This document shows positions 48,311 through 62,202 of a stretch of 64,000 nucleotides of DNA, piece by piece (within the stretch, counting starts at the first letter, position 1; every line of letters begins with the position of its first letter). Source of the stretch: Tetrahymena thermophila SB210 (Eukaryota; Ciliophora; Oligohymenophorea; Hymenostomatida; Tetrahymenidae); NCBI RefSeq assembly GCF_000189635.1, contig NW_002476157.1, positions 434,001-498,000 on the forward strand, given 5' to 3'. The translations under genes were made by a program, and so were the position numbers. A model generated the notes under the pieces. The model was not told the DNA's origin, made no database searches, and saw only the letters and a list, made by a program, of their open reading frames with translations.

Positions 48311-51300
48311 TCAAAAATCTTATTTAATTGCTGTAGAATGTATAGTTGAAGATGCTTCTGTTTTATGAGACTTTTCTTTTTGATTTTGCTTTTTAAAATA
48401 GGCCTCTTATAGTTTAGTGAAAGACTATAGGTCAGTTATATGAGTAAAAAATAAGGAAAGAGATAATTCGACACAATAGAGTGAATTGGAATTATACAAT
48501 AATTTAGGATTCTCTTCAACTTAGGTGAGAGCATGCTATATATGAGAAAAAGTTAACTAAATACCATCTTCTAGTATTTACTTTATTTGATCCATAATAA
48601 GATGACAGATTGACATATCCTCTTCATTTGAAGAGAGCTAAGCTAATTTATTAACACTTTGCTAATACCACTCTACTTATTTACAGTTACTTTCTAAAAT
48701 TTTCTTTCTCTCTTCTTCTGCCTTTTCTCTCATATCATTTAGAGATAAATTCATAGTCTTCTCTTTTTCTTTCTCTTCCTATCTTTCTTTTTATGTTGGA
48801 TTAAGTCTACTGCTGAGATTATAATTTTTTAATCTAATATCTCTAGTCATAGGGCGATCTCTATTGAGTGTTTCTATTAAAAATTTAAATTCTTCGTTTT
48901 TTCTTTATTTAGTTTTCTTGATATCTTCGAATTATGAAATCAATTTATTCTCATAGTATTATGTTTTTTAAACCAATTTTTCAAATTTCTATGCCTTAAT
49001 TTCTTCTTCTTCATCTTCTTTTTACTTTAAAGCCTAGAATTATTTTCTGCCTAACAGCTATTGCTTTTTTCTTAGTTCAATTTTGACTGTAATGTCTTTT
49101 TCTCTTTCAATTTACTCATCAAGCATTTTCATTTCTTCCCAGTATCCTGGCTTAAAATTTGTATGCTTTCTTAAACTATTATTTTTATTGATTCAAATTT
49201 AAAAAAATTTTTAAAAATTATTTTATTACTTATTTATTTTTTCAGTGAGCTTTTAGTATTAACCAAATCTTTAGTTGACTGTGAAAATATTAGAATCGTT
49301 CTTTTTTTCATTTTAGTTATTTGGCTTATATAATTGTTTAGGGAATTAGTCAAATCTATTTTCTTTACTGCCTCCAAAATGTGAGAACGAATATTCAGTA
49401 TTTTCAGGAATAATATTATCTTGTCTAATAACAGAAATAGTGTTTTTCTATATTTCAAAAGAAGAAGTGCTTCTCTTTTTATTTTCTTTCCCAGCAGCAT
49501 TGTTTGGTGTATTTCCATTTGATGAAGGACCTTAACTTCTATTAGCATTTCTGCTTTATTTATTCAAAGTATCAGTTTATTAGTTGCTAGACAAGGTTGC
49601 AGTGTTATCATTAGAGTTATTGAATGCACTTTTCTTTTTTTCCTTATTTAATTACGCATTTTATACAGATTATCTAGCTGTAGTTGTTTTACTTAATTGA
49701 TTTGAAACTGCATTCAAAAAGCTTTTTCTTTATTATTTAGAAGCACCATTATTAAAAGAATTGTTGACGCTTTAACTTATAGATTAAGTGCCTTGTCCAC
49801 TTTAAGAGTTCTAAGGATTTATATTTTGCTAGTTCATATTCATATAATATTATGATATAAAGTTAGAATGCGTATTTGGGATATTCTTTTGATCACTTGA
49901 AAAGTTAAAATTTCTAAATTCCTCAAACATTCTTAGCTTATTATCATCTAATATTTTAGTTTTTTCTCTTTACTTTCTTTCTTTACCTCTCATCTCTATT
50001 TTATCTGCAAGACTTTAAAGTTATAAATAAGGACGTATAGGCTTTCCTGTAACCATAGAAATCATTGTTTTCCTTACAAATTTATCTTCTAAATAAGAAA
50101 CATTATTTTCTGTATCGCTTTCTTCTTATTCTAAATCTTTCTTTTGAACTTTCTTTAATGCACTTTTTTTGTTAGCTTGCTAAGTTAAGAATGCCCCTTG
50201 AGTTTCGTTAAAATCATCATAAATATTATTTGTGTACTTCGTTTAACTTGGAGTGTAAAATGCTTCTTTAGTAAGGTTTAGATGGTCTCTTCTCTAATTA
50301 ACTTAAGATGATTCTATGTTTTGTCTTTTTGGTTTTAGTCCAGAAGGGTTATAAATAAAAATATTCAAGTTTTTGTTTAAATTTTTCTGTCCTGAAAGCA
50401 GAGATTAAAAGTTGCTCTCCTTTTCTCTTAAATCTATTTCACACTTTTCAGCCATATTATAAGGACTCAAATCTAAACTCCCTTCAAATTTAATTTTCTT
50501 TTTAGTTTTTTGTCCACTTTGCTATGTAACATAATTATCTAATGAAACATTTTCATTCTCAAAATCTGAGTAGTAATTGTTGACTGATTTATTAAATTTA
50601 GCTGCCTAAGTCTTTTTAGATCTGCTGTAATTTCTAGAAGCACTTCGTTCTAAAATCCCATTTTAAGCAGTTTGAGCTCTGCTTGCTGCAATTGGAGTGT
50701 GCACAAAAAAAGATTCATTTGTATTAGACAAACCTTAAACAAAACTTTTATTTGCATTTACAAGTTAATCTTTAATCATATCATTGCACTCTTTTTGTAA
50801 AATTTAGCACTCCTTATTGATATCAACCTTTTTCTTATTGTATTAGCTGATCCTTAAATTTACATTCACAGTATTTGGTCTTTGTGCATAAGGCTTATGA
50901 AAATAATTTAACAATTTTTTATCTCTCTCATTCAATTCTACTTCTGGTTTGATTTCCTTAACAATAATCCCATGCATAGCTAACTCCCTCATTCTTTTTT
51001 TCTCTTACCTTTTTTCTATCTTACTTTTCATGTATTCTTCTCTAATTTTTTTGCAATTTAAATAGCTGTTGAATGCATTCTTATTTATTTTTTTATTTTT
51101 TTCTGCTAGATATGCCTCCATATATTTCTTAACATCCTCATACGAAGGCCTAAATGAAGTGCCATGCTTATTTTCTATAAATTTTTTAACTTATTCATAA
51201 ACTTTGTCTAAATCTTCTATTTCATCCTCCTCAAGGATGCCATCATTAATCCTTGTTTTATCAAATTTTTTATCAAATTCACTTGGAGGTTTTACTGGAA

Positions 51301-51424
51301 TTTCCTTCATTCCCCTATCAGATCTATGAATAATGTAAGTTTCCTTTCCCTTCTCTCTCTCATTTCTCATAAAGGAGAGAATCTTTTAGCTTGCCTTTAC
51401 CTTCTAAGTTTTTTGGATTTCCAT
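48311..51424 (-). CDS. 1019-aa Lys/Glu-rich coiled-coil protein
   Basis: Two minus-strand exons (49230-51424 and 48311-49175, intron 49176-49229) give 1020 codons. An in-frame TGA lies upstream of ATG 51424, which supports this start. The N-terminal 200 residues are basic and helical (VKKFIENKHGTSF..., YMEAYLAEKNKKINKNAFNSYL). A long Ser/Asn/Gln/Lys-rich central region follows. The C-terminal 280 residues are a strongly predicted coiled coil (EMKMLDEQIEREKDITVKIE..., KEREKTMNLSLNDMREKAEE) ending in a more hydrophobic helical block (ICHLIMDQIKQIL; YCVELSLSLFFTHITDL). No enzymatic motif is seen. Such proteins in ciliates are often cytoskeletal or basal-body components, but that is only a guess. 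Confidence 0.82.
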
Positions 51425-52912
51425 TAGTCCTTCTTTGAAACTTTTGTCTACTAATCAGGTATGTCTTAAATATATATATTAATAGCTTAAATGTTAGCAA
51501 CTACTTAATAAAAAACCTTTAGTTTCTTTAAAGTAAATATATTACCTAAAATTTACAAATAAATTTATTAAAAATTCTTAATAATTTATACTAAAATAAT
51601 AGAAAGTGATAATATTCAATAAAATTGTTATTTAATCACTAATATTTATTAAGTATTTAAAAAGATAGAATCCTAACCATTAAATTACACTTTTTAATAT
51701 TTATATTTATGTATTTATATAGAGTATTTAGATAAATATAATTTATTAAATTATTTTTTCATTCATCTACTTTCTTCAACCATTCAATAATAGATTTTAT
51801 ATTTACCTTTAAATAATAAACTAGTTTTATGATTTTTATTCGAATAATTAATTATATCTGCTTAATATTTTAAATATTAAATAATTATTATAAAAAATTA
51901 TAAATATGAATATTTATTTATTGATGAAAATAAATTATATTTTGATTTTTTGATATTTAAAGTTTTATTTTTTTCTAAAAATATATATATCAACTTAACT
52001 TATAAAATAAATACATACTATTAAAAATAGATAGTTCAATATTATTACTTTTACTTAATATCTATTTTAGTTAGTATATTGAATACATATTATTTAATAG
52101 TGTAATTAAATTATTTTTTCTTGAAATAATTTCTTCAATCAACCAATTCATGAATTATTTAACAACTACTTTTCGATAAAAAATTAATTTTATAATTTTC
52201 ATTTTATTATTTATTTTTACTTGATATTTTATAAGTGAATATTTTTATCGGTGTAATTAAATAATATTTTCTTTCATTTACTTTCTAAAATCAATAAATG
52301 AATTATTTACTATTCTCTTTTAGATTTTAAATTAGCTTGTAATATTCATTAAAAAAAGTGATTGCGATTTTAACTTATTTTTAAGTGTATGAATGAGTAA
52401 TCGAAATATTAATTTAACTCAAATCATGGAATTATTTGTTTTAATTTGTTTTCTTAAATATATTTTATTTTTTATAGGCTGTTTGAGAGGATTTTATTAA
52501 AAAATATTTTATTCTTATATAAATTATTTACAAAATTTAAAAATACGATCTGAATTTTACTTTACTCATAGAAAACTAATAGAAAATTTAATAAAGATAT
52601 TTTTTTTATTTAAAAAATAATATGATAGAAAATTAACATCATATGCGAAATTAATGGCTCGTTAATTATTTTTAAATTTAAATTTATTACAATGAAATAA
52701 AATAAATAATGTAAATTCTAATGATTACTAATAATTTGTTTGTTACTTATTTTTTTGAATTTTAATGTTGATTTACAAATCACGATTACTCATTTGCATA
52801 CTTGCTTATTTTTATTAGAAAAAAGAAATCTGATTAAAATTATTGAGAAAAACTTATAATTAATTAATTAACTAATAAAACCACAAAAGATAATTAAAAA
52901 ATAAGAGAATAA
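51425..52912. other. AT-rich intergenic region between divergent genes
   Basis: About 1.5 kb of AT-rich sequence upstream of both flanking genes. It must hold both promoters, but no motif stands out. Confidence 0.6.
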
Positions 52913-54567
52913 ATGATCTTCGAATTGATATTGATTGCTGTAGCGCTTTTTGCATACTTTAAAATCGCGAAACCATACTTTAGCTATCTTAAATATAGAA
53001 AATATGGGAAAGGATTTTACTATCCTATCTTAGGAGAAATGATTGAGCAAGAACAAGATCTAAAGTAACATGCTGATGCTGATTATTCTGTTCATCATGC
53101 TTTAGATAAAGATCCAGATTAAAAATTGTTTGTAACAAATTTAGGTAATTATTTTTTAATGAATATTCCTTACTGAATTTATTTTTGAATCTTATAAGGA
53201 ACAAAAGTCAAATTAAGATTAATTGAACCTGAAATAATTAAGGATTTCTTCTCAAAATCTCAGTACTATTAGAAGGATTAAACTTTTATATAAAATATAA
53301 CAAGATTTCTTAAAAATGGAATTGTTTTCTCTGAAGGGAATACTTGGAAAGAGAGTAGAAAGCTTTTTTCTCCTGCTTTTCATTATGAATACATTTAAAA
53401 GCTAACACCTCTCATCAACGATATTACTGATACAATTTTTAACTTAGCAGTTAAAAACTAAGAATTAAAGAACTTTGATCCTATTGCTTAAATATAAGAA
53501 ATAACTGGAAGAGTGATTATTGCCTCATTCTTTGGAGAAGTAATAGAGGGAGAAAAGTTTTAAGGCCTTACAATTATTTAATGTTTGTCTCATATTATTA
53601 ACACTCTTGGCAACCAAACATATTCAATTATGTATTTCTTGTTTGGTTCTAAATATTTCGAATTAGGGGTTACTGAAGAACATAGAAAATTCAATAAATT
53701 TATTGCAGAATTTAATAAGTATCTTTTGCAAAAGATAGATTAACAAATTGAAATTATGTCAAATGAGTTGTAAACAAAAGGATATATTTAAAATCCTTGC
53801 ATTTTAGCTTAACTAATTTCAACACATAAAATTGATGAAATCACCAGAAATTAGCTATTTTAAGACTTTAAGACATTTTATATAGCTGGTATGGATACTA
53901 CTGGACATCTTTTAGGAATGACTATTTATTATGTATCTTAAAATAAAGATATATATACCAAATTATAAAGTGAAATAGATAGTAACACAGATTAATCTGC
54001 TCATGGATTAATTAAAAATTTACCATATTTAAATGCTGTGATCAAAGAAACTCTTAGATATTATGGTCCTGGAAATATTTTATTTGATAGAATAGTAATT
54101 AATTAATTACTTTTTTATTTATTTTATTATATATAATAAAATTAATAACTTTAAGAATTATCTAAGTATTTGTTTATATTAAATAAAATATATCTATTAA
54201 AAAGGCTATTAAAGATCATGAGCTTGCTGGAATTCCTATAAAAAAAGGCACAATCGTTACTCCTTATGCAATGAGTATGTAAAGAAATTCTAAGTACTAT
54301 CAAGACCCTCACAAATATAATCCTTCAAGATGGTTAGAAAAATAATCAAGTGATTTGCATCCCGATGCTAATATTCCATTTAGTGCTGGTCAAAGAAAAT
54401 GTATTGGAGAATAGCTTGCGCTATTAGAAGCAAGAATAATTTTGAATAAATTCATCAAAATGTTTGATTTCACATGTCCTCAAGATTATAAATTAATGAT
54501 GAACTACAAATTTTTAAGTGAGCCAGTAAATCCTCTGCCCTTATAACTAACCTTAAGAAAATAATGA
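52913..54567 (+). CDS. cytochrome P450 monooxygenase
   Basis: Three exons (introns 53145-53198 and 54095-54204) give 497 codons, ATG 52913 to TGA 54565-54567. An N-terminal membrane anchor (IFELILIAVALFAYF) would place it on the endoplasmic reticulum. All P450 landmarks are present: WKESRKLFSPAFH (C-helix), the oxygen-binding I-helix AGMDTTGH, KETLRYYGP (ExxR), and the heme-binding loop FSAGQRKCIGEQLA with the thiolate Cys. It would hydroxylate or otherwise oxidise a lipophilic substrate using electrons from P450 reductase. The substrate is not inferable, and no biosynthetic neighbours are present. The length is normal for a microsomal P450. Confidence 0.96.
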
Positions 54568-55025
54568 ATGATTATTATTAATTATTATAATTTTTTTTAT
54601 GAAGAATTATTCATATTTCTTATTTTATTTATTGCCTCAAAATAAAATTTAATTAAAGTAAAAATAACTTAAAAAATTGTTTTTTTATCTATTTATTTTA
54701 TCTAATTTAATTTATTATTAATTAAGACCCCAAATAATTAAGCCCATTTTTATAAAGATTTTTAAAATAACTTAATAAAAACCAATCCTAAGTATAGTGG
54801 GAAGATGGGTTTGGTTATTAAGGAAGTGAAGTATAATTTTTTATTTAAATACAATACAAAAAAATAATATTTTTAATTTATGAAAAAATGAAATTCAAAA
54901 TCTTGGTACTGAATACTAAAAAATATTTTTAAAAAGACATAAATAAATAAATATAAGTAATAAACAAGATTTAGATAATAGATTTGGTTTTTAATAAAAA
55001 TGAATATTTCCAAATAATAATAATT
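54568..55025. other. short intergenic region with a hairpin
   Basis: About 460 nt between convergent genes. A stretch richer in G and C than its surroundings (54724-54835) contains an inverted repeat, aaccaatcc (54780-54788) against gggtttggtt (54807-54816), able to form a stem of about 9 bp with one bulge. It could be an RNA 3'-end structure or chance. Confidence 0.4.
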
Positions 55026-56348
55026 TCAGCCAATTCTTTATTATTTAAATGAGGTAAACTAAATTTACTCCCTCTTTTCATTTAACTGCAGAATTAAATA
55101 TTAATTTTTTTTATTTATTTTTATGTTTAAATTTTACTTCTACCTTTCATAAGTATTCTATAAAGTAAATATCTTATCTTAACTATCTAATATTAACTCA
55201 AATTTTTAAACGTTTGTATCTTTTGATTATTTTTCTATTAACTTATGCTTTTATAGATTTTAAACTATTCCCATTTAAAATTTGGCGCCTGAGTGTAATG
55301 GGTGATATTAAAATGATATTTTATATTTGAATTTTTATAATTCTAGTTTGCAATACGATTTAGAATCTTGATTAGCTTTATTTTTAATTTGGATTGAGTT
55401 TTTAGTTCTTGTTATTTCTATGTTGTCTTCATCTCTAGATTCATAAAATTAAATATTTCCTATTATTTCATGCTCATCATAATAATTATTATTAGTTGAT
55501 TCAATTTCTATATAGTTATTATTATTAATTAAATTAGGTTAATTATTAAGCAAAATATTGCTTTGATTTAACTTTTTGGGATCAAGTAGTACATTATCAG
55601 ATATTTATTTAGCCGATAATTTTAAATTTGTTTTATCATTCAGTTTTTCATAAAAATTTTAACTTTTTTAAATATTTTAATCATTGTTTTTTATCTAATA
55701 AAGGTCTAAAGACTTTATAAACTATTCGGCTTTTTATTAAATCTCCATTTGTTTTTCATCATTTATTTAATCTACCAATTATTCTAATTCATCAAATAGC
55801 TCCAAAAGCTTTTTAGAATTATCTTTTTTCTTTTCATTAATTGATTTAAGTAGCATATTCATTTCAGCAATTTTTTTTTCATTATCATTTAAATTAACAA
55901 TATTCTAAAGATGCTCTACCTAAGATAAGATTGAATATTAAGCATAAAGATAATCCATTTTGTTAATAATTTATTCAAAATGGGAATTTATTTGTTTTTC
56001 AAGCTAATCTAAATATTATTTCAGTTATTATTGTAATTCTTAAGCAAAATCAAAAAACTTATTCATTTGATTTTTATAATCATTTTCAAATCTTTATTTC
56101 ATTCCATCAATTTTTTCTTGCACATTTTTTTCTAGTGGAGGAAAGTTTTTCAAAATCTCCTTAGGATTATGGTTTTTAACATCCTGAATGAGAATAAATT
56201 AGTTCCCTGAAACTTCATGCTAGCTCAAGCATTTTATGCATAAAAATGGATTAAGTATTTTAGAGTTGTAGCAATTTAACACGCATAATATTTCTTAATT
56301 GTGTATTTAGCAAATAGAGATATTGCTTAAATTATTTTATTAAATCAT
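55026..56348 (-). CDS. B-box-like zinc-finger coiled-coil protein
   Basis: A single minus-strand exon of 441 codons, ATG 56348 to TGA 55026-55028. The N-terminal 50 residues hold CQIHNQEILC...CxxC...H spacing resembling a B-box zinc finger. A long coiled coil follows (EKNVQEKIDGMKQRFEND..., LDQLEKQINSHFEQIINKM..., EKKIAEMNMLLKSINEKKK). The C-terminal 180 residues are Asn-rich, then become a beta-rich stretch (YCKLELQKFKYKISF...). The order B-box, coiled coil, C-terminal domain recalls TRIM-like proteins without the RING. Many ciliate proteins have this plan and their roles are not known. Zinc finger assignment is moderate; overall gene model is good. Confidence 0.75.
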
Positions 56349-56726
56349 TAACAAATAAACTGTTAAAAATAAATGTATTTTATTTTTTGTTAAAATAAAT
56401 ATAATTTAAGATCTAAAACCTTATTAAATACAAATATCTTTCTATTAGGTTTCTATTACTTTAATTGTCTAAAGTAGTCTCTTATTTAGATAAATTTTCT
56501 ATCTATTTGTTTTTTTTTTGTATTTTTGAAATATATTTAATACAATTTTGGTAAAAGTAGAAGATTTAATTTTAAGTACATATTAAATTAATATAAACAA
56601 TCGTTTATTGGTTAATTTATTAAAGGAAATACTTATTAAAATTTATGTAACAAAATAAATCTTCTATTTTCCATAAAATATATAATCTAATATAATTATA
56701 AATATAAATATTTAATATGAAATCAA
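56349..56726. other. AT-rich intergenic region
   Basis: About 380 nt upstream of the B-box-like gene and downstream of the TPR gene. Nothing is visible. Confidence 0.6.
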
Positions 56727-59700
56727 TCAGTTTTTGTTCATAATTAAAGTTTATCTCATGATACTTGCTCTTCTCACTGCTTCATTCAAAGTTTTTTTCA
56801 TAATAGGGGTTCCCATTCTAATTTTTTACTCTTCTTCCTTTTAAATTTTTCCAAGTCTCATTTTGCTATTGACAAGGTCAAAGAATGAATTAATTTTTTA
56901 TCCTGAACTTTTAGCAACATAATATTTTGTAGAGGCAGAGAGTCTAGCATAGTCTTTAGCGATTTTCTCTCCTATAGTCAAGCTTTTTTTTTAATTAAAA
57001 ATGTATAAGTAGGATTTAAAAATATAATTTGAGTTACTCATGAGCTCTAGTTTAATTTTATTATTAGCTATTAAGATCATTAAAATCTGAAATAGTCCTG
57101 TTGAATTTCTTTTTATGTCCTTAGGATATTTCGTCATGTGCATTTTAAATCAGATAATCTAACTCTGTTAAATGTAATTTTATTGTTTCTTTATTAATAT
57201 TCTGAGTCTTTTTCAGTTTTCCTTGTTCATCCAATTGCTCCTCCTCTTCTGCAAACAATAAATTTTTAAGTGATCTAATAAAATTTTTAAAATATCACAA
57301 TTTATTTTTTTTGAGAATTGAACAAATTTATTAATTAATTAAAATGCCTTCTTTAAAAAATTTTTTATTGTTTACCTTTGAGTCTATTGCTAATCTTATG
57401 ATTTTTGCTGATGATTTGTAATTTGTTTTAAATTTCTTTTGACTAAATTCAAACCAAGCTTTTTAGAATGGTTGTATAGAATTTTCTTGAACTTAGATGC
57501 TGTATTTTCGTCTTTTTGGTGAGGAATGAGGTCTAGATTAAGACTTTTAATTCTCTTTGTTTCTTCTAATTATTTCTTCTTATCTTGTATTTCGTTATTT
57601 AATAAAAGAGTTGTCTAAACATCACTTGCCTCTCTTATCATTTCGTTATTAGCATCATGAATGTTAAAATCCTTTTCTTTTTCAGTGAGAGTTGATGACA
57701 TTCCTTGTTTCTATAAATTATTTATTTTTAAAAAAATTAAAATAGCCAACTTGAATAAGAAAAATACCTTGAGATGAAGCACTTTTCTGCAGAATCCAAA
57801 CTCATTCTTTTCTTAATAATAGTCATTTAAATTCTACTCAGTTGCAACTCTAATATGATTATAAGGCATACAATTGCTCTTTAGAAGAATCTACCTCGCA
57901 ATAATATTATCTGCAAAGGTATCAACATCATGATCCAAAATGTTATACTTTTTCTTTTTATGTACCCCAAAGATCTTATCGACTTCCAGTTCTTTGTTGT
58001 TTCTTAAATTTGTTGCATCTGTTTCATGCTCAATTTATTTTTCAAAGAAGAATTTGTTGCTGCTTACAAGCTTTGGCTATTTAAATATATTAATACAATT
58101 TAAAAAAATAAATAAATATTAATTAAGTATTTTACCTGATATTTTTACAGATACTCTTCCTTTTACTAAATTTTTTGAATATCTATTACTTTTTTTTTAC
58201 TTTTCTGAAGTTTATCCCAATTAACTTAGTGCCCTTCCTTTTATTTTACTTTCTCAAATGCTGCTACAGATTTTATCAAGTTAAATTTGATACTATTTTT
58301 TCTTTCTGATTTAGTAGTCTAAGGTAATCTTCCTAAACTTGACTACGAAAGAATTTAAGCTGATTTACCACCCATCATCAAATTAGTCGAACTCTTATTT
58401 TCAGTTTAGTTAAGGGGATGTAAGAAAGAAGAGGTAATAACCTGTATCCTGTGTTGTTAAAATGTTTTTTCTGGCGACTCTTCATTCAGCGTGAGTAAAG
58501 CTTCAGAAGTAACAGTGTTATTTTAATAAGTCCTATTTAAGTAATAATCTTTCTTACTGATATTAGTGAAATTATTCAAATTATTATTAGTCGTTGACTG
58601 AGTCATACTCTCATCAGTTTTATTTTCTGTTCCTTTCATTGTTGTTGTGTTCTGCTCAGTAAAGTAAGTTTCTTTGCTCTCATTAATTTTACTAAGCTTG
58701 TTCTAAGAAGTAATAGAATGATTACTTTTTAAAGAATAATAAATTTAATCTTTAGCCATTTCATTCTTTCCTATATCAATAGAACTCTATCCTCCTATTG
58801 ATTATTTAAACAGATTATCAATTATTGGCTTTTTCTGTATTATCACAAGTGTCTTTTTTATTTATAAAAATTGAATTAATATAATTATCTCAAAAATTCA
58901 AAATATTTTAGCTAAAATATTTATTCTCTAACACTTTTAAAATTTAGCTAATAAAATCAAATTATATTTTTGATTTAAAAAATAAAATACTTCATTTAGT
59001 TCTTCAGCTTTTGACTTTTTGTACAGATATTAGTTGACAAAGTCAAGAAAGTCTTCATTTACATTTTTTTAATCATCATTAGTTGAAAACATGTACTTCT
59101 ATCCTCTGTTTAAAGCTATTGAAAATATTTTGTTTATTTCAGCATTCATGTTCATGAGCTCATCATATTTAGATGTGAATAATTAATAAGATTTATAAGA
59201 TTCATTAAGTAAATCACTATATTATTGCTACTTTATAAACGTAATTATTAGCCAGTAGAGTAACCTCAAGCACTCCATTCCCTATTCTATCTTATCAAGT
59301 TGCTCATAAGCTTAGTGCATAACTAGCAAACCAACACACATTAAACAAACCTTTTTTATAATTAAATCTTCAAACACAAACTTAAAATTAATCCTTATTT
59401 ACTGTTTTTTCTATTTTTTGATTTGCCAAATTTATGTAAATTTCTTTGGCATTTTTTGGTAAGAAATTCTTTGCACTTATTTGTTAATTTAGCATTCTTT
59501 GTTATATTTGCAAGGCTTCTTCATATAAAGCAATAGCATCTGGAAATCTAATGAAATAATTAAATTTATAAAAAAAATTTGTCAAAATTAACTTAAATAA
59601 TATTTACAATCCTAATTCCATAATAATCTAGGCTTAGTGCATTCTTACTTATGAGCTAACTTTGAGTAATTAAATATTCTTTTAAATATTAAAATAAATT

Positions 59701-60989
59701 TAAATTATATACATTTAAATAATTTCTAATAAAATACCTCTGTAGTGTATACTTATTTTTACTCTATAAGCTTCTCAGCTTTGCTCATAAACTTGTATGA
59801 AGCCCATGCATCCTGCATCCTAATATATTTTAATTATTACTTTCAAAATTATTAGATGATTGAAATTGATTACTTTTTGTAGTATATAGACCACATTACA
59901 AGGAGCTCAATGAACAGAGACCAAAAGTCAATCAAATTTTTTGCAACTTTTATAAAACAAATATTATTAATAAAGTATTGATTACTGTTTCAAACACACC
60001 AATTAATATATTTGAATCAAGAATCTAATATTTAAATGAATTGTTTGCCTTTCAGATTAAATATGAAAATAAAATTACTTTAAACATCATCAGGTATTAA
60101 ATTAATCATTGATGGCTCAATTAAATCTGTCATCATCATTTCCAAGGATAGCTCTGGATATTTAAATTGTTGCTTTAATTCTTCTTTTTTTTGCTTTTCA
60201 AGCTTGTTGACCATGTTTGAAAAAGAAGAAAGTCCAACCTTTTTCGAGTTTTGTGATTATTGTGGATAATTTTGAGATTAGTTAGTTTGAGGATTTGGAG
60301 TGTTGTAGTCAGTATTTATTTCAGGGACTATAAATTCATCATTGTAGCAACGATTTTTATCAAGAATTTTGATCAGAGATTAATACCACAAAATAATCAT
60401 TGTAGAGAGTTTTTTAAGTAGTATCATAGTTTATGATTTTTAATGAATTTCTTCTCTCTATTAATATTATCTAAGTATGGCAATACCACAAGTTAAGTAT
60501 CTTCTCCCTAATTTCATCAAAACTGATTCCGAAAATTATTCGTTTTTGTTTCTTTCATAAAATTTATCTAAGATAATGAATGCTTTTCTGTGTTATCCCT
60601 ATTTAATGTTTATTAAAATTTAAACAATATTTGTAAAAAAAATTTTGAAAATAGATAGTGAAATATATTTAAATTTTTATATAGTTTATCCATTATTAGC
60701 CATTATTTATGAATTAAACTTAAAAAAACTTTAAATATAAATGAATTTAGATTTAATTAAGTTGTTATACTTATCTTATGTATCTCTGTGTTTCTTTAAA
60801 GTAATATTCTGCTGGATATTTTTCTGTACCAAAAAAGGCTGAAATATTTTTTGTTTAAGCACTATTAGATTCAATAGATTCTTTTCTAACTGGCTATTTG
60901 TTCAGTGGTAAGTCTCCTACCTTTTCTTATTCGTCGCCTGAAGCGATATCTTCCTAATCTTGGGATTGATCTAGCTCTGTATTTTTCAT
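56727..60989 (-). CDS. 1107-aa TPR-containing protein, 12 exons
   Basis: Twelve minus-strand exons: 60771-60989, 60079-60598, 59874-59946, 59738-59819, 59608-59678, 59403-59547, 58991-59350, 58136-58852, 57768-58076, 57376-57710, 57038-57274, 56727-56982. The lengths sum to 1108 codons with consistent phases, which makes the model convincing. The N-terminal half is helical, with a clear tetratricopeptide-like unit (MELGLFPDAIALYEEALQIQ) and neighbouring helix pairs (FIELLVMWSIYYKKMQDAWASYKFMSKAEKLIEQ; AYEQLDKIEQGMECLRLL). The middle is Ser/Thr/Asn-rich, and the C-terminal third is basic and helical. TPRs are protein-binding scaffolds. A soluble scaffold, possibly ciliary or cytoskeletal, is plausible but unproven. 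Confidence 0.78.
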
Positions 60990-62202
60990 GTAAATAGGTA
61001 ATCAAATAATTAATATTTTAATTCTAATGATGGATTTTATGATACTTTATGACTTTATTTACTATACTATAATAGATAGATTTTTAATAAATCAATCTTA
61101 TATTTTTAATATACTGAAATTATAGCTTTATTGATATGATGGTTGATCAAAATAATAATTTAAGTGATTAATTTTCATTTTAAAAATCATATATAAAACA
61201 AATTAAATCATTAAATCAATCAATCAAATAATCTTCCATTCGTTCAGCTAGAAAGAGAGCCAAGAATTTTTTCATTTAATATTTATTTCAAAATTAGTAA
61301 ATTATTTGCTAATTGAAAATTCAGTAAATTAGCTCTTTCTATTATTTTAGAATGAAAATTTTATTAATTCAGCTTTTTCTTTTTCATAAATCTAAAATAA
61401 TAATAAAATTCATTTCATTTATTTATTTATTGATTTTTTTTAATTCATTATAACTTAACTTCATAAATTTATAATAATATTTTTTACTGATTAAAAAAAT
61501 TTATTAATATATTGATAAATGTACTTTAATTTATTCATTATCATTTATTAATCTAAGCTATTAACAAAAATATAAGTATTATTTTTATTTTTTTAAAGCT
61601 AAAGCTAAAGATTTAGATTATTTTTTTTTTAATTACTAAGTATTCTGGTAAATAATACTTCAAGTAGTAAAAAAAAATATATATATAATTGAATTGTAAA
61701 ATAAATTTGATGTTTTGACATTATTTATGAAATTAAAGTAGAAATTTAATAACTGAAAATTAAAATAGAGTATAAATAGTTTTTAATTTTTTCTATTTAA
61801 TGAGTAATAAAGATAGATAAATTGATAGATAGCTAGTTGGACTTAATTCTAATATTCCTATATTTCATAATAAGAATTTATACTTAATATAACAATAAAG
61901 TAGATTTATTTATCGTTTATTAATATTATATATAAGTTATCTGAAGTAAAAATTTATGAATGAAAACTTAAGTAGTGAGTGATATAGTAATAGTAGATAG
62001 ATATGTAAAATATTTGTTCAATTATTTTATAATTATAATAAAAATATAAATAGCTAGACTGATATTTAAAAACATTTTTTCTATTTGTTTTGCTAACAAA
62101 TTTTGGGAATGTCTTTAGCAACCAATCTGCTGGTCATTTGAAGTAGAGTTTTTTGCTTCATTTTTAGTTAAGTCGATATTTTAATTTTCACTACTTAATT
62201 AT
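60990..62202. other. AT-rich intergenic region
   Basis: About 1.2 kb with short simple repeats: (AT)n near 61678-61688 and GATA-like runs near 61810-61835 and 61990-62005. No gene is visible. Confidence 0.6.
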
